The notes beneath the pieces are model-generated. The model was not told where the DNA came from. It searched no databases and saw nothing but the letters and a program-made list of their open reading frames with translations. This document shows, one piece after another, positions 44,379 through 53,052 of a stretch of DNA of 64,000 nt. Both the position numbers and the translations under genes were made by a program. The number at the start of each line of letters is the position of its first letter. The stretch's first letter is position 1. The DNA lies in the NCBI RefSeq assembly GCF_903181435.1, contig NZ_CAEUHO010000004.1, positions 124,001 to 188,000 on the forward strand, read 5' to 3'. The stretch comes from Bacteroides acidifaciens. GTDB taxonomy: Bacteria; Bacteroidota; Bacteroidia; Bacteroidales; Bacteroidaceae.

Positions 44379-45581
44379 TTATTTCTTCTTTAAAACCAGA
44401 TACGGTATTGTTTCCACATCGGACGTACTGTATTTCAGACCGATGCGCTTTGCCGTATCGACATACTTCTGATTACCCAATGCCGTTCCCGCTTCATAAA
44501 GGAGAATGGCGGCACGGGACTGGTCGAAAGGTTTAATCTGTTTGAATTTCCAGCTTTCGGGATTCAGATAAAACAGATACAGATAATCTACCGCCTGCGA
44601 AGCCACTTTTCCGTTGGAAGCAGGAGTACTCCATAGATTGATGCCTATCTGGCTGGTAATTTGGTTGGCTTCCATTAAGGCTTCCAAAGCGAAAGTGGAA
44701 TAATGCAGGGAGAGAGTCCGTTTCAGTTCCTGGGGTAACGAGCCGTCGTCGGCAATCTGTGCACCCATCTTAGGGAGAATACTTTGTTCCGCCACTTCGC
44801 GGATACGGTCGGTACGGTCCAAGTAAGCCAGTACCATCAAGTGGATGGCTTCGTACCACAAGCCATGATTGTTGGCGGCATGAGATTCCCTTTGCCCTTG
44901 CGTGCTGTTCTCCATCCAATAGCAGAAAGCGGTAGCCCAATCATCGAGTTTTTTCTTATCCGAGGGAGTCCAACTTTTCGAGCCTTCTATCAGTTTGGCA
45001 ACACCCAACGCACGGCTGAAACGGCGCGAGTCAATGAAGCCGGAACCTCTCATTTTCTTCATACCCGGCACAGTTTGGGCGTAAGTCATATTCGGGTTCA
45101 TACCTAGTTTCGGGTCTGTGAACCATGTCCGCAAGTGGTTGGCACATGCTTTGGCGTAGACTTCTTTTCCTGTGATATAATAGAGTACTCCCAGGCAGTA
45201 AGCGGCATCACCGAAACGGTTGGCATTCTCACGTTCGGGGTATTCGTAGACTTCGGGATTTCGTTCACCGTCTTTACGAATATAAGGAAGTCCGTCGGTC
45301 TTGGTAGAATCAGGCCACCAATAGGGAGATAAAGTCATATAATCCCTGGGGTCTTTGCTGGGGGGAAGTTTTTTCTTGGCAGTCACCGATAGAGGAGTCA
45401 TCTTTATATATTTCTCTGCCACCTTTTCCTGAAGTTCAATGTATCGGGTGACCTCTTTCTCACCTTTCTGATAGTCGTTTTTTAGCTGTTCAAGCAATAT
45501 CGCATTAAACGGGCCTAAGGGGGCGGCATTCAGTATCCCCCAACAGAGGCATACAGCCCATATAGCAAAGATTCGTCTCAT
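44379..45581 (-). CDS. PL38-like alginate lyase
   Basis: The frame opens at 45653 inside a repeat. The start at 45581 is chosen for the signal peptide MRRIFAIWAVCLCWGILNA (400 residues). The fold is the (alpha/alpha)-barrel Alginate_lyase type: YMTLSPYWWPDSTKTDGLPY, the RRFSRALG segment, and HAANNHGLWYEA with the Asn-His typical of the active site. This matches the lyase type found with PL6 and PL17 in gut Bacteroides alginate loci (CAZy family PL38). It would cut alginate by beta-elimination in periplasm or at the surface. Confidence 0.8.
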   Translation of the reverse strand: MRRIFAIWAVCLCWGILNAAPLGPFNAILLEQLKNDYQKGEKEVTRYIELQEKVAEKYIKMTPLSVTAKKKLPPSKDPRDYMTLSPYWWPDSTKTDGLPYIRKDGERNPEVYEYPERENANRFGDAAYCLGVLYYITGKEVYAKACANHLRTWFTDPKLGMNPNMTYAQTVPGMKKMRGSGFIDSRRFSRALGVAKLIEGSKSWTPSDKKKLDDWATAFCYWMENSTQGQRESHAANNHGLWYEAIHLMVLAYLDRTDRIREVAEQSILPKMGAQIADDGSLPQELKRTLSLHYSTFALEALMEANQITSQIGINLWSTPASNGKVASQAVDYLYLFYLNPESWKFKQIKPFDQSRAAILLYEAGTALGNQKYVDTAKRIGLKYSTSDVETIPYLVLKKK

Positions 45582-45609
45582 AAATATTTTCTTTAAAGTA
45601 GGTAAGTAT

Positions 45610-45684
45610 GTCATTCGGAGCGAAGCGGAGAACCTGCTTCTGGTATCTGCCAAGGGGCAGGTTCTTCACTACGTTCGGAATGAC
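45610..45684. repeat. Dispersed hairpin element
   Basis: Arms of 28 bp (45610-45637 and 45657-45684) are complementary in 23 of 28 positions with a 19-nt loop. It lies between the SDR and PL38 genes and may end or dampen transcription. A degenerate relative is at 37670-37750. Confidence 0.75.
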
Positions 45685-45701
45685 GGTATCAGCTTTCTTC
45701 T

Positions 45702-46454
45702 TTAAGAGAAGAAACAGCCACCGTTGATGTCAATGTTCGTACCTGTCAGGTAAGAAGATTCGGAGCAAGCGAGGAAGCAAACCAGGTCGGCAACTTCATC
45801 GGCAGTTCCTTCACGACGCAATGCGTAGGAAGCCTTCATACGTTCGCGGTTTTCCGGCGTATTGAAACGGTCGTGGAAAGAAGTGGCAATCGTGCCCGGA
45901 CAGATAGCGTTGCAACGGATTCCCTGAGGACCGAGTTCCTTTGCCATAGAACGGGTAAATGTCATTACCGCACCTTTCGCGGTTGCATACATGGAAGCTC
46001 CGTTGCCACCGCCGTCGCGGGCAGCCAATGAAGAGAAGTTGACGATAGAGCCGCCTGCCGGCATCATCGGAACCACTTCACGGGTGCAGAGGAATACGGA
46101 ACGCATATTGACATCCATCAGGAAGTCATACCAGTCTTCGTCCTGTTCGGTGATTTTCTTACGGCCTACGATGCCGCCCACTACATTCACCAATACATCT
46201 ACCTTGTCGCCAAATGCCTTGTTGCACTCTGCAAAAAGATTCTTTACCGCAGCAGCCTTTGTCATATCACCCTGAACAGCGATTGCTTCGCCACCGACGT
46301 TTTTAATCAGTGCCAATGTTTCCTGTGCATCGGCTTCATTGTCGAAATAGTTCAGGCAAACTTTTGCACCTTCTGCTGCCAATTTCACTGATATTGCACG
46401 ACCAAGGTCGCGTGCGCCACCTGTTACGATAGCTACTTTTCCTTCTAATTTCAT
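45702..46454 (-). CDS. SDR oxidoreductase, probable DEH reductase
   Basis: 250 residues, classical SDR: TGGARDLGRAI cofactor motif, NVVGG, VNFSSLAA, the catalytic YxxxK as YATAKGA near residue 156, and GTNIDINGGCFF at the end. In alginate loci this position is held by the reductase that turns 4-deoxy-L-erythro-5-hexoseulose uronate (DEH) into 2-keto-3-deoxygluconate (KDG). The assignment is by family and context. It follows the MFS gene by 24 bp. Confidence 0.85.
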   Translation of the reverse strand: MKLEGKVAIVTGGARDLGRAISVKLAAEGAKVCLNYFDNEADAQETLALIKNVGGEAIAVQGDMTKAAAVKNLFAECNKAFGDKVDVLVNVVGGIVGRKKITEQDEDWYDFLMDVNMRSVFLCTREVVPMMPAGGSIVNFSSLAARDGGGNGASMYATAKGAVMTFTRSMAKELGPQGIRCNAICPGTIATSFHDRFNTPENRERMKASYALRREGTADEVADLVCFLACSESSYLTGTNIDINGGCFFS

Positions 46455-46478
46455 AATTGTCTTGTTTTTAAAATACGT

Positions 46479-47945
46479 TTATTTTTCTATTTGTTTAATC
46501 TCTCCTACTGTCAGGAAGATGGAACACAGCGATAGCGGCACCAAAGCTCCCAACAGACTGAATAATAATATCCAATTCGTAATATAACTGGCAAAAAGGA
46601 TTGCCAGGATAGTACCCAATACGGCCGAAGCACCGCCCAATCCTGCCAGCGAGCCGACAGATTTGCCACTGTGCAGGTCGCTCGGGATAGTCTGCAAGTT
46701 CGTCATAAAGAACTGGAATCCACCCAGTACCAATGCCATGAAGACGATAGCGACCGGAGCCGTAGTAGACATGATAGCCGCCAGAATGGACGGGATGATG
46801 ATAATCCCACCAAGCAGCATTGCCGCCTTACGGGCATAGTTCACCGTATGTCCCCGGTTTATCAGCCAACCGGAATACCAGCCGCCGGCAATACTTCCCA
46901 ATGCCGCACCTACATACGGAACCCAGGCGGAGAATGCCACCTCTTTGATATTCAAGTGGAACACATCTGCCAGATATAACGGCAGGAATGTCACGAACAT
47001 CCACCAGATAGGGTCGAGGAAGAACCGTCCCAAAATGACAGACCAGTTCTTTCTTACTCGGAGCAGTTCGCCCCAGCTTTTTCCTTTATCCTCGGTTTTC
47101 AGCTCCTGTTCGGGCTGACCGCTTAGGATATAGGTACGTTCTTCTTCTGTAATCCAGGGATGCTTCTTCGGGCCTTCCTTGTTGATAATCAACCAGGGAA
47201 TCAACCAAATCAGTCCCAATCCGCCGACTACAATAAAAGTCAGTTTCCAGCCGAAGGCAATGAACAGCATCAGGATAATAATCGGTGCAAGGATTGAACC
47301 GATGGATGCTGCCGCCCCGAACAATCCCTGTGCGAAAGCGCGTTCTTTCTGCGGGAACCATTCGGCGTTGCTTTTCGTCGTACCGGGCCACGGACCGGCT
47401 TCCCCCAATCCGAGCATCATCCGGAAGAAGGTCAGCGAGAAGATTCCCCGTGAAAGGGATGCTAATGCATCCGCTGCCCCCCAGACGAGCACGCTCCAGA
47501 AGAAACCTTTCCGGCATCCAATCTTGTCGTACAGTTTCCCGGAGACAAGCTGGCTGATACCGTATGCTATCATAAAGAAGATAGTTATCAGACCAAGAAT
47601 ATCTTTCGCCTTCTGCGAAGCATCCGGGTCGTTGCGGTCTATCAAGCCGAGGTCGATAGCGATACCTTCGCGATTGGTTACGAACGTAACGCCGTTTTTC
47701 TCCTTCATCTGTACGTTGGCTACGCTGACAGAATCCCGGTTGCCGTTGGCGGCTGTCAGGATATACTGCTCTCCTGCCAGGACAGCATGATTACCTTTAT
47801 CTGCCGACGCATCCGCTTCGGAAACCAGACGATAGTCGATATTAGCCACCCACATATAGTTGAGCGTACCTCTATCCAGATAGTTGATGATGGTTATCAG
47901 CATGATTAACCCGATAACCATCCATCGGAGTCCTTTTACCTTCAT
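46479..47945 (-). CDS. MFS hexuronate-type transporter with a large first periplasmic loop
   Basis: 488 residues. ExuT/GudP-like MFS marks: KGLRWMVIGLIML and YLDRGTLNY in helix 1, GKLYDKIGCRKG as the cytoplasmic loop motif, EAGPWPGTTKSNAEWFPQKERAFAQG typical of hexuronate carriers, and twelve hydrophobic segments. Between helix 1 and helix 2 there are about 100 polar residues (about 32-120) where ExuT has about 20. It likely carries unsaturated uronate or DEH over the inner membrane. It sits 4 bp after kdgF. Confidence 0.9.
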   Translation of the reverse strand: MKVKGLRWMVIGLIMLITIINYLDRGTLNYMWVANIDYRLVSEADASADKGNHAVLAGEQYILTAANGNRDSVSVANVQMKEKNGVTFVTNREGIAIDLGLIDRNDPDASQKAKDILGLITIFFMIAYGISQLVSGKLYDKIGCRKGFFWSVLVWGAADALASLSRGIFSLTFFRMMLGLGEAGPWPGTTKSNAEWFPQKERAFAQGLFGAAASIGSILAPIIILMLFIAFGWKLTFIVVGGLGLIWLIPWLIINKEGPKKHPWITEEERTYILSGQPEQELKTEDKGKSWGELLRVRKNWSVILGRFFLDPIWWMFVTFLPLYLADVFHLNIKEVAFSAWVPYVGAALGSIAGGWYSGWLINRGHTVNYARKAAMLLGGIIIIPSILAAIMSTTAPVAIVFMALVLGGFQFFMTNLQTIPSDLHSGKSVGSLAGLGGASAVLGTILAILFASYITNWILLFSLLGALVPLSLCSIFLTVGEIKQIEK

Positions 47946-47949
47946 ACGT

Positions 47950-48294
47950 TTACAGGTTTAAGAAGTCTGCACGCACAGGGCTGAACGTATCAATCAGGAT
48001 ACCGGCTTCGAGGCAAACACAACCGTGCAGCTCGTCGGGCGCTACATAGTAGCCGTCTCCGGCAGAAAGGATTTCTTTCTTATCGCCGATGGTTAGTTCA
48101 AACTTGCCGCTTACTACGTAAGTCGCCTGGCTGTGGTAGTGCTCATGCATACTACCTACCGCACCTTTGTCAAATTTCACTTTGACCATCATCAACTGAC
48201 CGTCATACGCCATAATCTGGCGATTTACACCCGGAGCAGGATTTTCCCACTTCAATTCTTTCTCAAACTGATAAGTTTCACTACATGTTTTCAT
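47950..48294 (-). CDS. kdgF: KdgF-like cupin
   Basis: The frame opens at 48333, but the conserved start is MKTCSETYQFEKEL at 48294 (114 residues, normal KdgF size). Cupin metal ligands are seen in MHEHYHSQATYVVSG and in PDELHGCVCLE. KdgF speeds the ring opening of 4,5-unsaturated monouronates from alginate or pectin to the linear keto form. It heads the downstream half of the alginate operon, after the 22-bp repeat array. Confidence 0.9.
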   Translation of the reverse strand: MKTCSETYQFEKELKWENPAPGVNRQIMAYDGQLMMVKVKFDKGAVGSMHEHYHSQATYVVSGKFELTIGDKKEILSAGDGYYVAPDELHGCVCLEAGILIDTFSPVRADFLNL

Positions 48295-48384
48295 ATTTCT
48301 GTCTATTAATGGTTTATTATATTCTCGATTCATTCATAACTCATCTTTTATTAGTTATCTCATCCCATATTAACATCCTGTAAT

Positions 48385-48516
48385 CAAGTTGTTAATTCAC
48401 TGTATTTCAGAAGTTAATTCATCGTTCGTCAAGTGTTAACTGTTGAGTTGTCAAGTGTTAACACTTGAGCCGATAAGTATTAATACTTGAGAAGACAGGT
48501 ATTAATACCTGAGAAA
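48385..48516. repeat. Array of six 22-bp palindromic units (TTAA core)
   Basis: Six consecutive units of exactly 22 bp start at 48385, 48407, 48429, 48451, 48473 and 48495. Each has GTTAAC, GTTAAT or ATTAAT at positions 7-12. The best units are near-perfect palindromes (TCAAGTGTTAACACTTGA, AAGTATTAATACTT, AGGTATTAATACCT). The arms change together so that pairing is kept. The array fills the gap between the PL17 stop (48531) and kdgF. Confidence 0.85.
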
Positions 48517-48530
48517 CGGAAAACTAATCA

Positions 48531-50738
48531 TCATTTCATAAATACTCCGCAACGACCGTTCCAAGCATATATGGTGCCTTCGACCGTCAGGCGGTGTTCT
48601 TTTTCTCTGTCGGTATCGGTGTTGCTCAAGCAAAGCATTACGGAATGCCCACCCTTATAGGTTGCTTTCACCACTGTATAGGAAGCCGTATCCATCACGA
48701 CTTTCACCTCTTCGCAAGATGAGGTCAGGTTACTGGAAGTTTCCCTTACCACATCATATTCTCCATGCGTTTCGATGGAAGTGGCGAATGTATGGTTCTT
48801 CCGTGCTTTTTCCCTTATCAGGAAAGCGGTTTCGTTTCTCAAGTTGAAATCAAAGTCATTAGCGCCCAGACGAAGCATTTTCATTTCTGTTTGCGGAGTA
48901 GTAGCTATACTAATAGTATAGAAACGATCCTTATTGACAAAGGTGAAGCTCGATGTATTTCGGCTCTTGTTCTGCCCCCAGGCTTCCAGCCAAAGATGCT
49001 GATAGCCGTCTTTCGTACCAAGAGTTTTCAGTTCGTTAGTTGCTTTGGCGTAAGGAAAGTTCAGGGAAACGAAGTGTCCGTTATACCAGATAGGGTAATC
49101 GTACTGATGCTCTTTATCCGCATTTGCTTGCAGCACATCCAGGATTAACGGGAATTGCAGGAAAGGGGTAGTCACGTAAGCCAGTGTACGTTTCATCTCT
49201 ATTCCGGGATAGGCATTGGTGTCTTTCGCCACCATTACCTGAAAATGTCCGCCGTTGAAATCATGGTAGATGATGTCTGAATGATAACGGGAAGAGACTT
49301 TTATATCTCCGGCAAAGTGGGATGTTTCGTCCACGACCAATGTATTGTGCGCAATTGTCTGTTTGGCAAACGATTGGTTTTCGCGGGTATAATGACCTTT
49401 ATACTTGGCTTCGATATTCAGGAAGCGGGAAGCACCGTAGTCGGGCAGAATCTCGTTCCCATTGTCGTAATAAGCCATTGTCAGTTTATCAAAATGTCCG
49501 TGGCTCAAGCCGTGTGAGGTAGCTTTCAGTGTCAAGGCGCTATTCAGATTAGAATCTGTGGAGCGGATTACGGCTATGCCGCCTTCATCCCCCTTGCGTC
49601 CGTCACGGAATACACTGCTGCGATAGGTAATCGGGGCAGCTTCTCCGCGGGCAATATCACGGGCTACTTTGAAACCGCCGATAGTAGGGAGATAGGTATG
49701 CTGGTATTTATTTGCAACGGACAATAATGATTTATCCGAAGGATTAACATTATATAATATGTTTACCGCATATACCAGTTCCTGTGCGGAAAGCCCTTTC
49801 AGCAAGGCATCATTAATATGGAAGAATTCGCCTTCATAAGAAAGTTGTATCAATGTGGAGAGGGCTTTTGAAAGAATGCTATCCCGGTAGTTGAAGATTT
49901 TCAAGTCCGGCAGTTTATTCTCGATGCATTGGGCGAAGATGACGAAAGGCCAGATGGCATAACGTTGATAGTAGGCTCCTTCCGTGAAGTAACCGTCGGG
50001 AGAGAACAGGTAATCCATCTGGCGGATAAAGCCACCCCGTTTGCCTGTTCCGTCGGAGCCGTAAAGTGCCTTCTTTACGTAATCTTCACGATTCATCGCA
50101 AAGCCAATCATACCGACGGCGGCCGTAGCCCATGTAGCATGGTTGTGCATTTTATTGAATGTCTTGTTATTTGCATGGTTGTCTCCCATACCGTCCATGA
50201 TGAAGTCCGCCATCGGAACGAAGAGATTCTTCTCGATAGTGGCACGCTGCTTGGGTGAGAGTGTGTTATAGATACAGTCATAAGCAACCGCTGTATGCAC
50301 CAGCCATACACTTTCATTCAGTGTCTGCCAAAACAGACGTCCCGGGACGGGGGAAAGTTGCAGGGGGTGGAACCCTAAAGTAGGGTATAGTTTTGCATAG
50401 GCTTCCAACATATCGCCCACGTAGGCGGCATATTTCTTATCCCCTGTCAACTGATAGGCAACTCCACAATGGAACATGGCATAGTAATTGGATTTATGCT
50501 GTTCGTGTACCACACCGCCACCGCCATCTACGGGAACCGGAACGGAGACAGGAGAGTTTACTGCTGCATCGGCTGCGGCCAACACTTCCGAAAGAGATTT
50601 GTCGAATGCGGGTACTGTCCCCTTTCCTGCCCTCATCTCGTTCACTTCTTCCTGTGTGAAAAGAAGGGACGGATGTTGGGCAAATGAAAAGAGGTATCCA
50701 CCTAAAACCATGAATATGCAAATAATAAGTTTTCTCAT
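48531..50738 (-). CDS. PL17-type oligoalginate lyase (heparinase II/III fold)
   Basis: 735 residues with signal peptide ending at SFAQ. Helical toroid (about 25-360) then beta-sandwich (about 370-735). Active-site landmarks agree in position with the studied PL17 enzyme Alg17C: HNHATW near 198, YYQRYAIW near 254, and LSHGHFDK near 411. PL17 enzymes release unsaturated monouronate from oligoalginate ends. It follows the PL6 gene after 46 bp. Confidence 0.92.
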   Translation of the reverse strand: MRKLIICIFMVLGGYLFSFAQHPSLLFTQEEVNEMRAGKGTVPAFDKSLSEVLAAADAAVNSPVSVPVPVDGGGGVVHEQHKSNYYAMFHCGVAYQLTGDKKYAAYVGDMLEAYAKLYPTLGFHPLQLSPVPGRLFWQTLNESVWLVHTAVAYDCIYNTLSPKQRATIEKNLFVPMADFIMDGMGDNHANNKTFNKMHNHATWATAAVGMIGFAMNREDYVKKALYGSDGTGKRGGFIRQMDYLFSPDGYFTEGAYYQRYAIWPFVIFAQCIENKLPDLKIFNYRDSILSKALSTLIQLSYEGEFFHINDALLKGLSAQELVYAVNILYNVNPSDKSLLSVANKYQHTYLPTIGGFKVARDIARGEAAPITYRSSVFRDGRKGDEGGIAVIRSTDSNLNSALTLKATSHGLSHGHFDKLTMAYYDNGNEILPDYGASRFLNIEAKYKGHYTRENQSFAKQTIAHNTLVVDETSHFAGDIKVSSRYHSDIIYHDFNGGHFQVMVAKDTNAYPGIEMKRTLAYVTTPFLQFPLILDVLQANADKEHQYDYPIWYNGHFVSLNFPYAKATNELKTLGTKDGYQHLWLEAWGQNKSRNTSSFTFVNKDRFYTISIATTPQTEMKMLRLGANDFDFNLRNETAFLIREKARKNHTFATSIETHGEYDVVRETSSNLTSSCEEVKVVMDTASYTVVKATYKGGHSVMLCLSNTDTDREKEHRLTVEGTIYAWNGRCGVFMK

Positions 50739-50784
50739 CTTACATCATTTTCTATTTCAATAATAGTATCGTATGACAACTATT

Positions 50785-53049
50785 CTACTTCTTTTTCAAG
50801 CCGATAGAGAGTTTTTCCAGTTCGCTACCCTCAACCGGAGTATAATCGTATGCTTCGGCATTGATATATGCGGGACGGATATTGTACATCTTTCCCCGTA
50901 TTGCCTGGGGAGTGGTAGTCATCATTCTACCGGAGTTCCACAGATTACAGTTTGCAATGCGTACCTTTTCCCAAGTCGCCTCATCCAGGCGGATAGTTGC
51001 CCCGCCGCGTCCGCTATTATCAAAATTGCAGTTCTCTACTGTCAGTACTTGCGGGCCAATCAGGCGCATGACACTTCCACGTTCTTTGTTGCAACAGTCT
51101 ACAAAAGTACAATGTCTGACAGTAATATAAGGTCCTGCCGTACTTTCATCGCTTCCGCCACGATAAATATTAATAGGTAAACCCAACAGACGGTAGAAAG
51201 AGCAGTTTTCAATCAACATGTCGTCAGCATTATAACGTCCTATATCATCTTTCTCTGCCGCATAGTTGATAGCATCTCCCGACAAATCGCGGAAAAGACA
51301 GTTGCGGATGGTAACGCTTTCGGCAAAAGTAGCTTTGGTTCCTTTGATGGCAAAGAATCCGCCTTCTCCGAAGTTCTGGAACTCGCAGCCATCTACTGTC
51401 AGTGTATAAGGTTGTATCATATCAAAGGCAGTAGAGATTCCTACTTTAGCCAGCGCTTTTCCGGGCTCCAATACGCCATCGAATGTGATATTCTCAATGA
51501 CCAGTTCGCCACCATCGGCAATAGTTACCATATTATCCGGCTTATCTCCGTTGAAACGGACAAGCGGCTTGTTGGCTGCGTCGGCTGCACGGATAGTCAA
51601 CGGTTTGTCAATGAATATAGCACGTTGGATAGAATATGTGCCTTTCGCCAAAATAATGACGCCACCCGGTTCTGCCGAATGAATGACTTCGGACAAGTTC
51701 GTACCCGGAGACACATTGTATTCCTTATGAACATTCGCTGCAGGGTGTACCACTTGGTTCTTAAACCAGGAAGCGCCTTTATCCCTACGTATCGCAGCAT
51801 CGTCGGGCAACTGGGGAGCTTTTACTTTTTCCGTAGTAAATCCCGGAGCCGAGTAGTTCTTTGCCAATTGCACTTTGTTATCTTTGAACTGGATACCCGC
51901 TACGTCGTCAACGGCTATATAAGGTTGGTCGAGTTCTTTATTGATGATGATATTATCCATGAATGAGACTTTTTCCGGTGCAAGAGTACGTTCCATATCC
52001 TTGCCTGTACCAAACTCTATATTCGTGCAATCTACGAATGTGTTACGGTACATCTTGACATCAACAACTTGACAATATCTATTAGGTAACGAATTGGGTA
52101 CGGCATCCATAACTCCCAAAGCTGAGAAGAAACGGGTACCTGCCAAGCCGACCAATACATTATCGTAGATCTGATGTCCGGCATTGACGACACGGATACC
52201 GCCGGTATTACGACGTCCGTTACCGATAAACAAGTTATCATTCACCGTATTGCGGTCACCGTGACGCAGTGCTACCACTCCTTCACATTCCAACAGCGTA
52301 TTGTTGCGGATGATGTTATCACTGGATTTAATAGAAATTACTTCCACTTCACCGGAGCAACGTTCGAACAAGTTGTTCTCAATCACCGTATTTGAAGAAC
52401 TGTAAGCTTGCTGGGAAGTTCCTACACGCATTGTCTCGGCGCCGTTCGAGCCATACACGGGCCTTTCTCCAAAGTAGTTATGGTCAATCCGGTGATGATT
52501 CTCCAGGCAGCGTTTGTCGTTGAGGATGACAATCAATGTCACCCCCAAGTTTAGTTTTCCTGTCAACGAACAATGGTCTACTCTGTTGTGACGACCATAA
52601 AGCAATATATAGCTGTAAGCCTGGTCCCGGCGGGACGGATTGAATTTGTCTATCACACAATTCGTCAGACGACAGTGATTAGCCAGTTCTTGTCCGTTAC
52701 GGAATTCTATTACGGAACCTTTGGGAGCATATCCGTCAGTGAAATGCAATCCGCTGACAGATAGCCACTCGCCCGCTATCCGCAAGGTAGAGCCACCTTC
52801 TATCTTTACTTTTCCGGGATTCAAGGCTTCTATCGTAATAGGAGATTTCTCCGTTCCTTTGCCTATCCATTTCAACTGCATATCTTTGTATTGGCCATCC
52901 TTGATGTAAATCCGGTCGCCCGGTTGGGCAGTTCTTAAGCAGGAAGCTACTTCGGGGAGCGCTACATCGTATCTTTTTGCAAAAGAGACTGACGGTAGCC
53001 CGACAAGCAGGAGCGCTATAATTGCCTTATGTATATTTCGTGTCATCAT
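50785..53049 (-). CDS. PL6 alginate lyase (chondroitinase-B-like)
   Basis: 754 residues with signal peptide ending at VSFA. N-terminal right-handed beta-helix (about 25-400) with the PL6 lysine in VEVISIKSSDN near 241 and arginine in VALRHGDRN near 261, the same spacing as Lys250/Arg271 of chondroitinase B. A second beta-helix domain (about 430-740) makes it the two-domain type of PL6. Cuts alginate, mostly in MG or poly-M/G context; which one is not visible from sequence. The start is one of two adjacent ATGs. Confidence 0.93.
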   Translation of the reverse strand: MMTRNIHKAIIALLLVGLPSVSFAKRYDVALPEVASCLRTAQPGDRIYIKDGQYKDMQLKWIGKGTEKSPITIEALNPGKVKIEGGSTLRIAGEWLSVSGLHFTDGYAPKGSVIEFRNGQELANHCRLTNCVIDKFNPSRRDQAYSYILLYGRHNRVDHCSLTGKLNLGVTLIVILNDKRCLENHHRIDHNYFGERPVYGSNGAETMRVGTSQQAYSSSNTVIENNLFERCSGEVEVISIKSSDNIIRNNTLLECEGVVALRHGDRNTVNDNLFIGNGRRNTGGIRVVNAGHQIYDNVLVGLAGTRFFSALGVMDAVPNSLPNRYCQVVDVKMYRNTFVDCTNIEFGTGKDMERTLAPEKVSFMDNIIINKELDQPYIAVDDVAGIQFKDNKVQLAKNYSAPGFTTEKVKAPQLPDDAAIRRDKGASWFKNQVVHPAANVHKEYNVSPGTNLSEVIHSAEPGGVIILAKGTYSIQRAIFIDKPLTIRAADAANKPLVRFNGDKPDNMVTIADGGELVIENITFDGVLEPGKALAKVGISTAFDMIQPYTLTVDGCEFQNFGEGGFFAIKGTKATFAESVTIRNCLFRDLSGDAINYAAEKDDIGRYNADDMLIENCSFYRLLGLPINIYRGGSDESTAGPYITVRHCTFVDCCNKERGSVMRLIGPQVLTVENCNFDNSGRGGATIRLDEATWEKVRIANCNLWNSGRMMTTTPQAIRGKMYNIRPAYINAEAYDYTPVEGSELEKLSIGLKKK

Positions 53050-53052
53050 TAA

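Noticed and set aside
45582..45653. Upstream extension of the PL38 frame
   Set aside because: It lies in the dispersed hairpin and places residues before the signal peptide, so the start at 45581 is preferred.
48385..48516. CRISPR array
   Set aside because: The 22-bp units are contiguous with no spacers, each is palindromic, and there are no cas genes.
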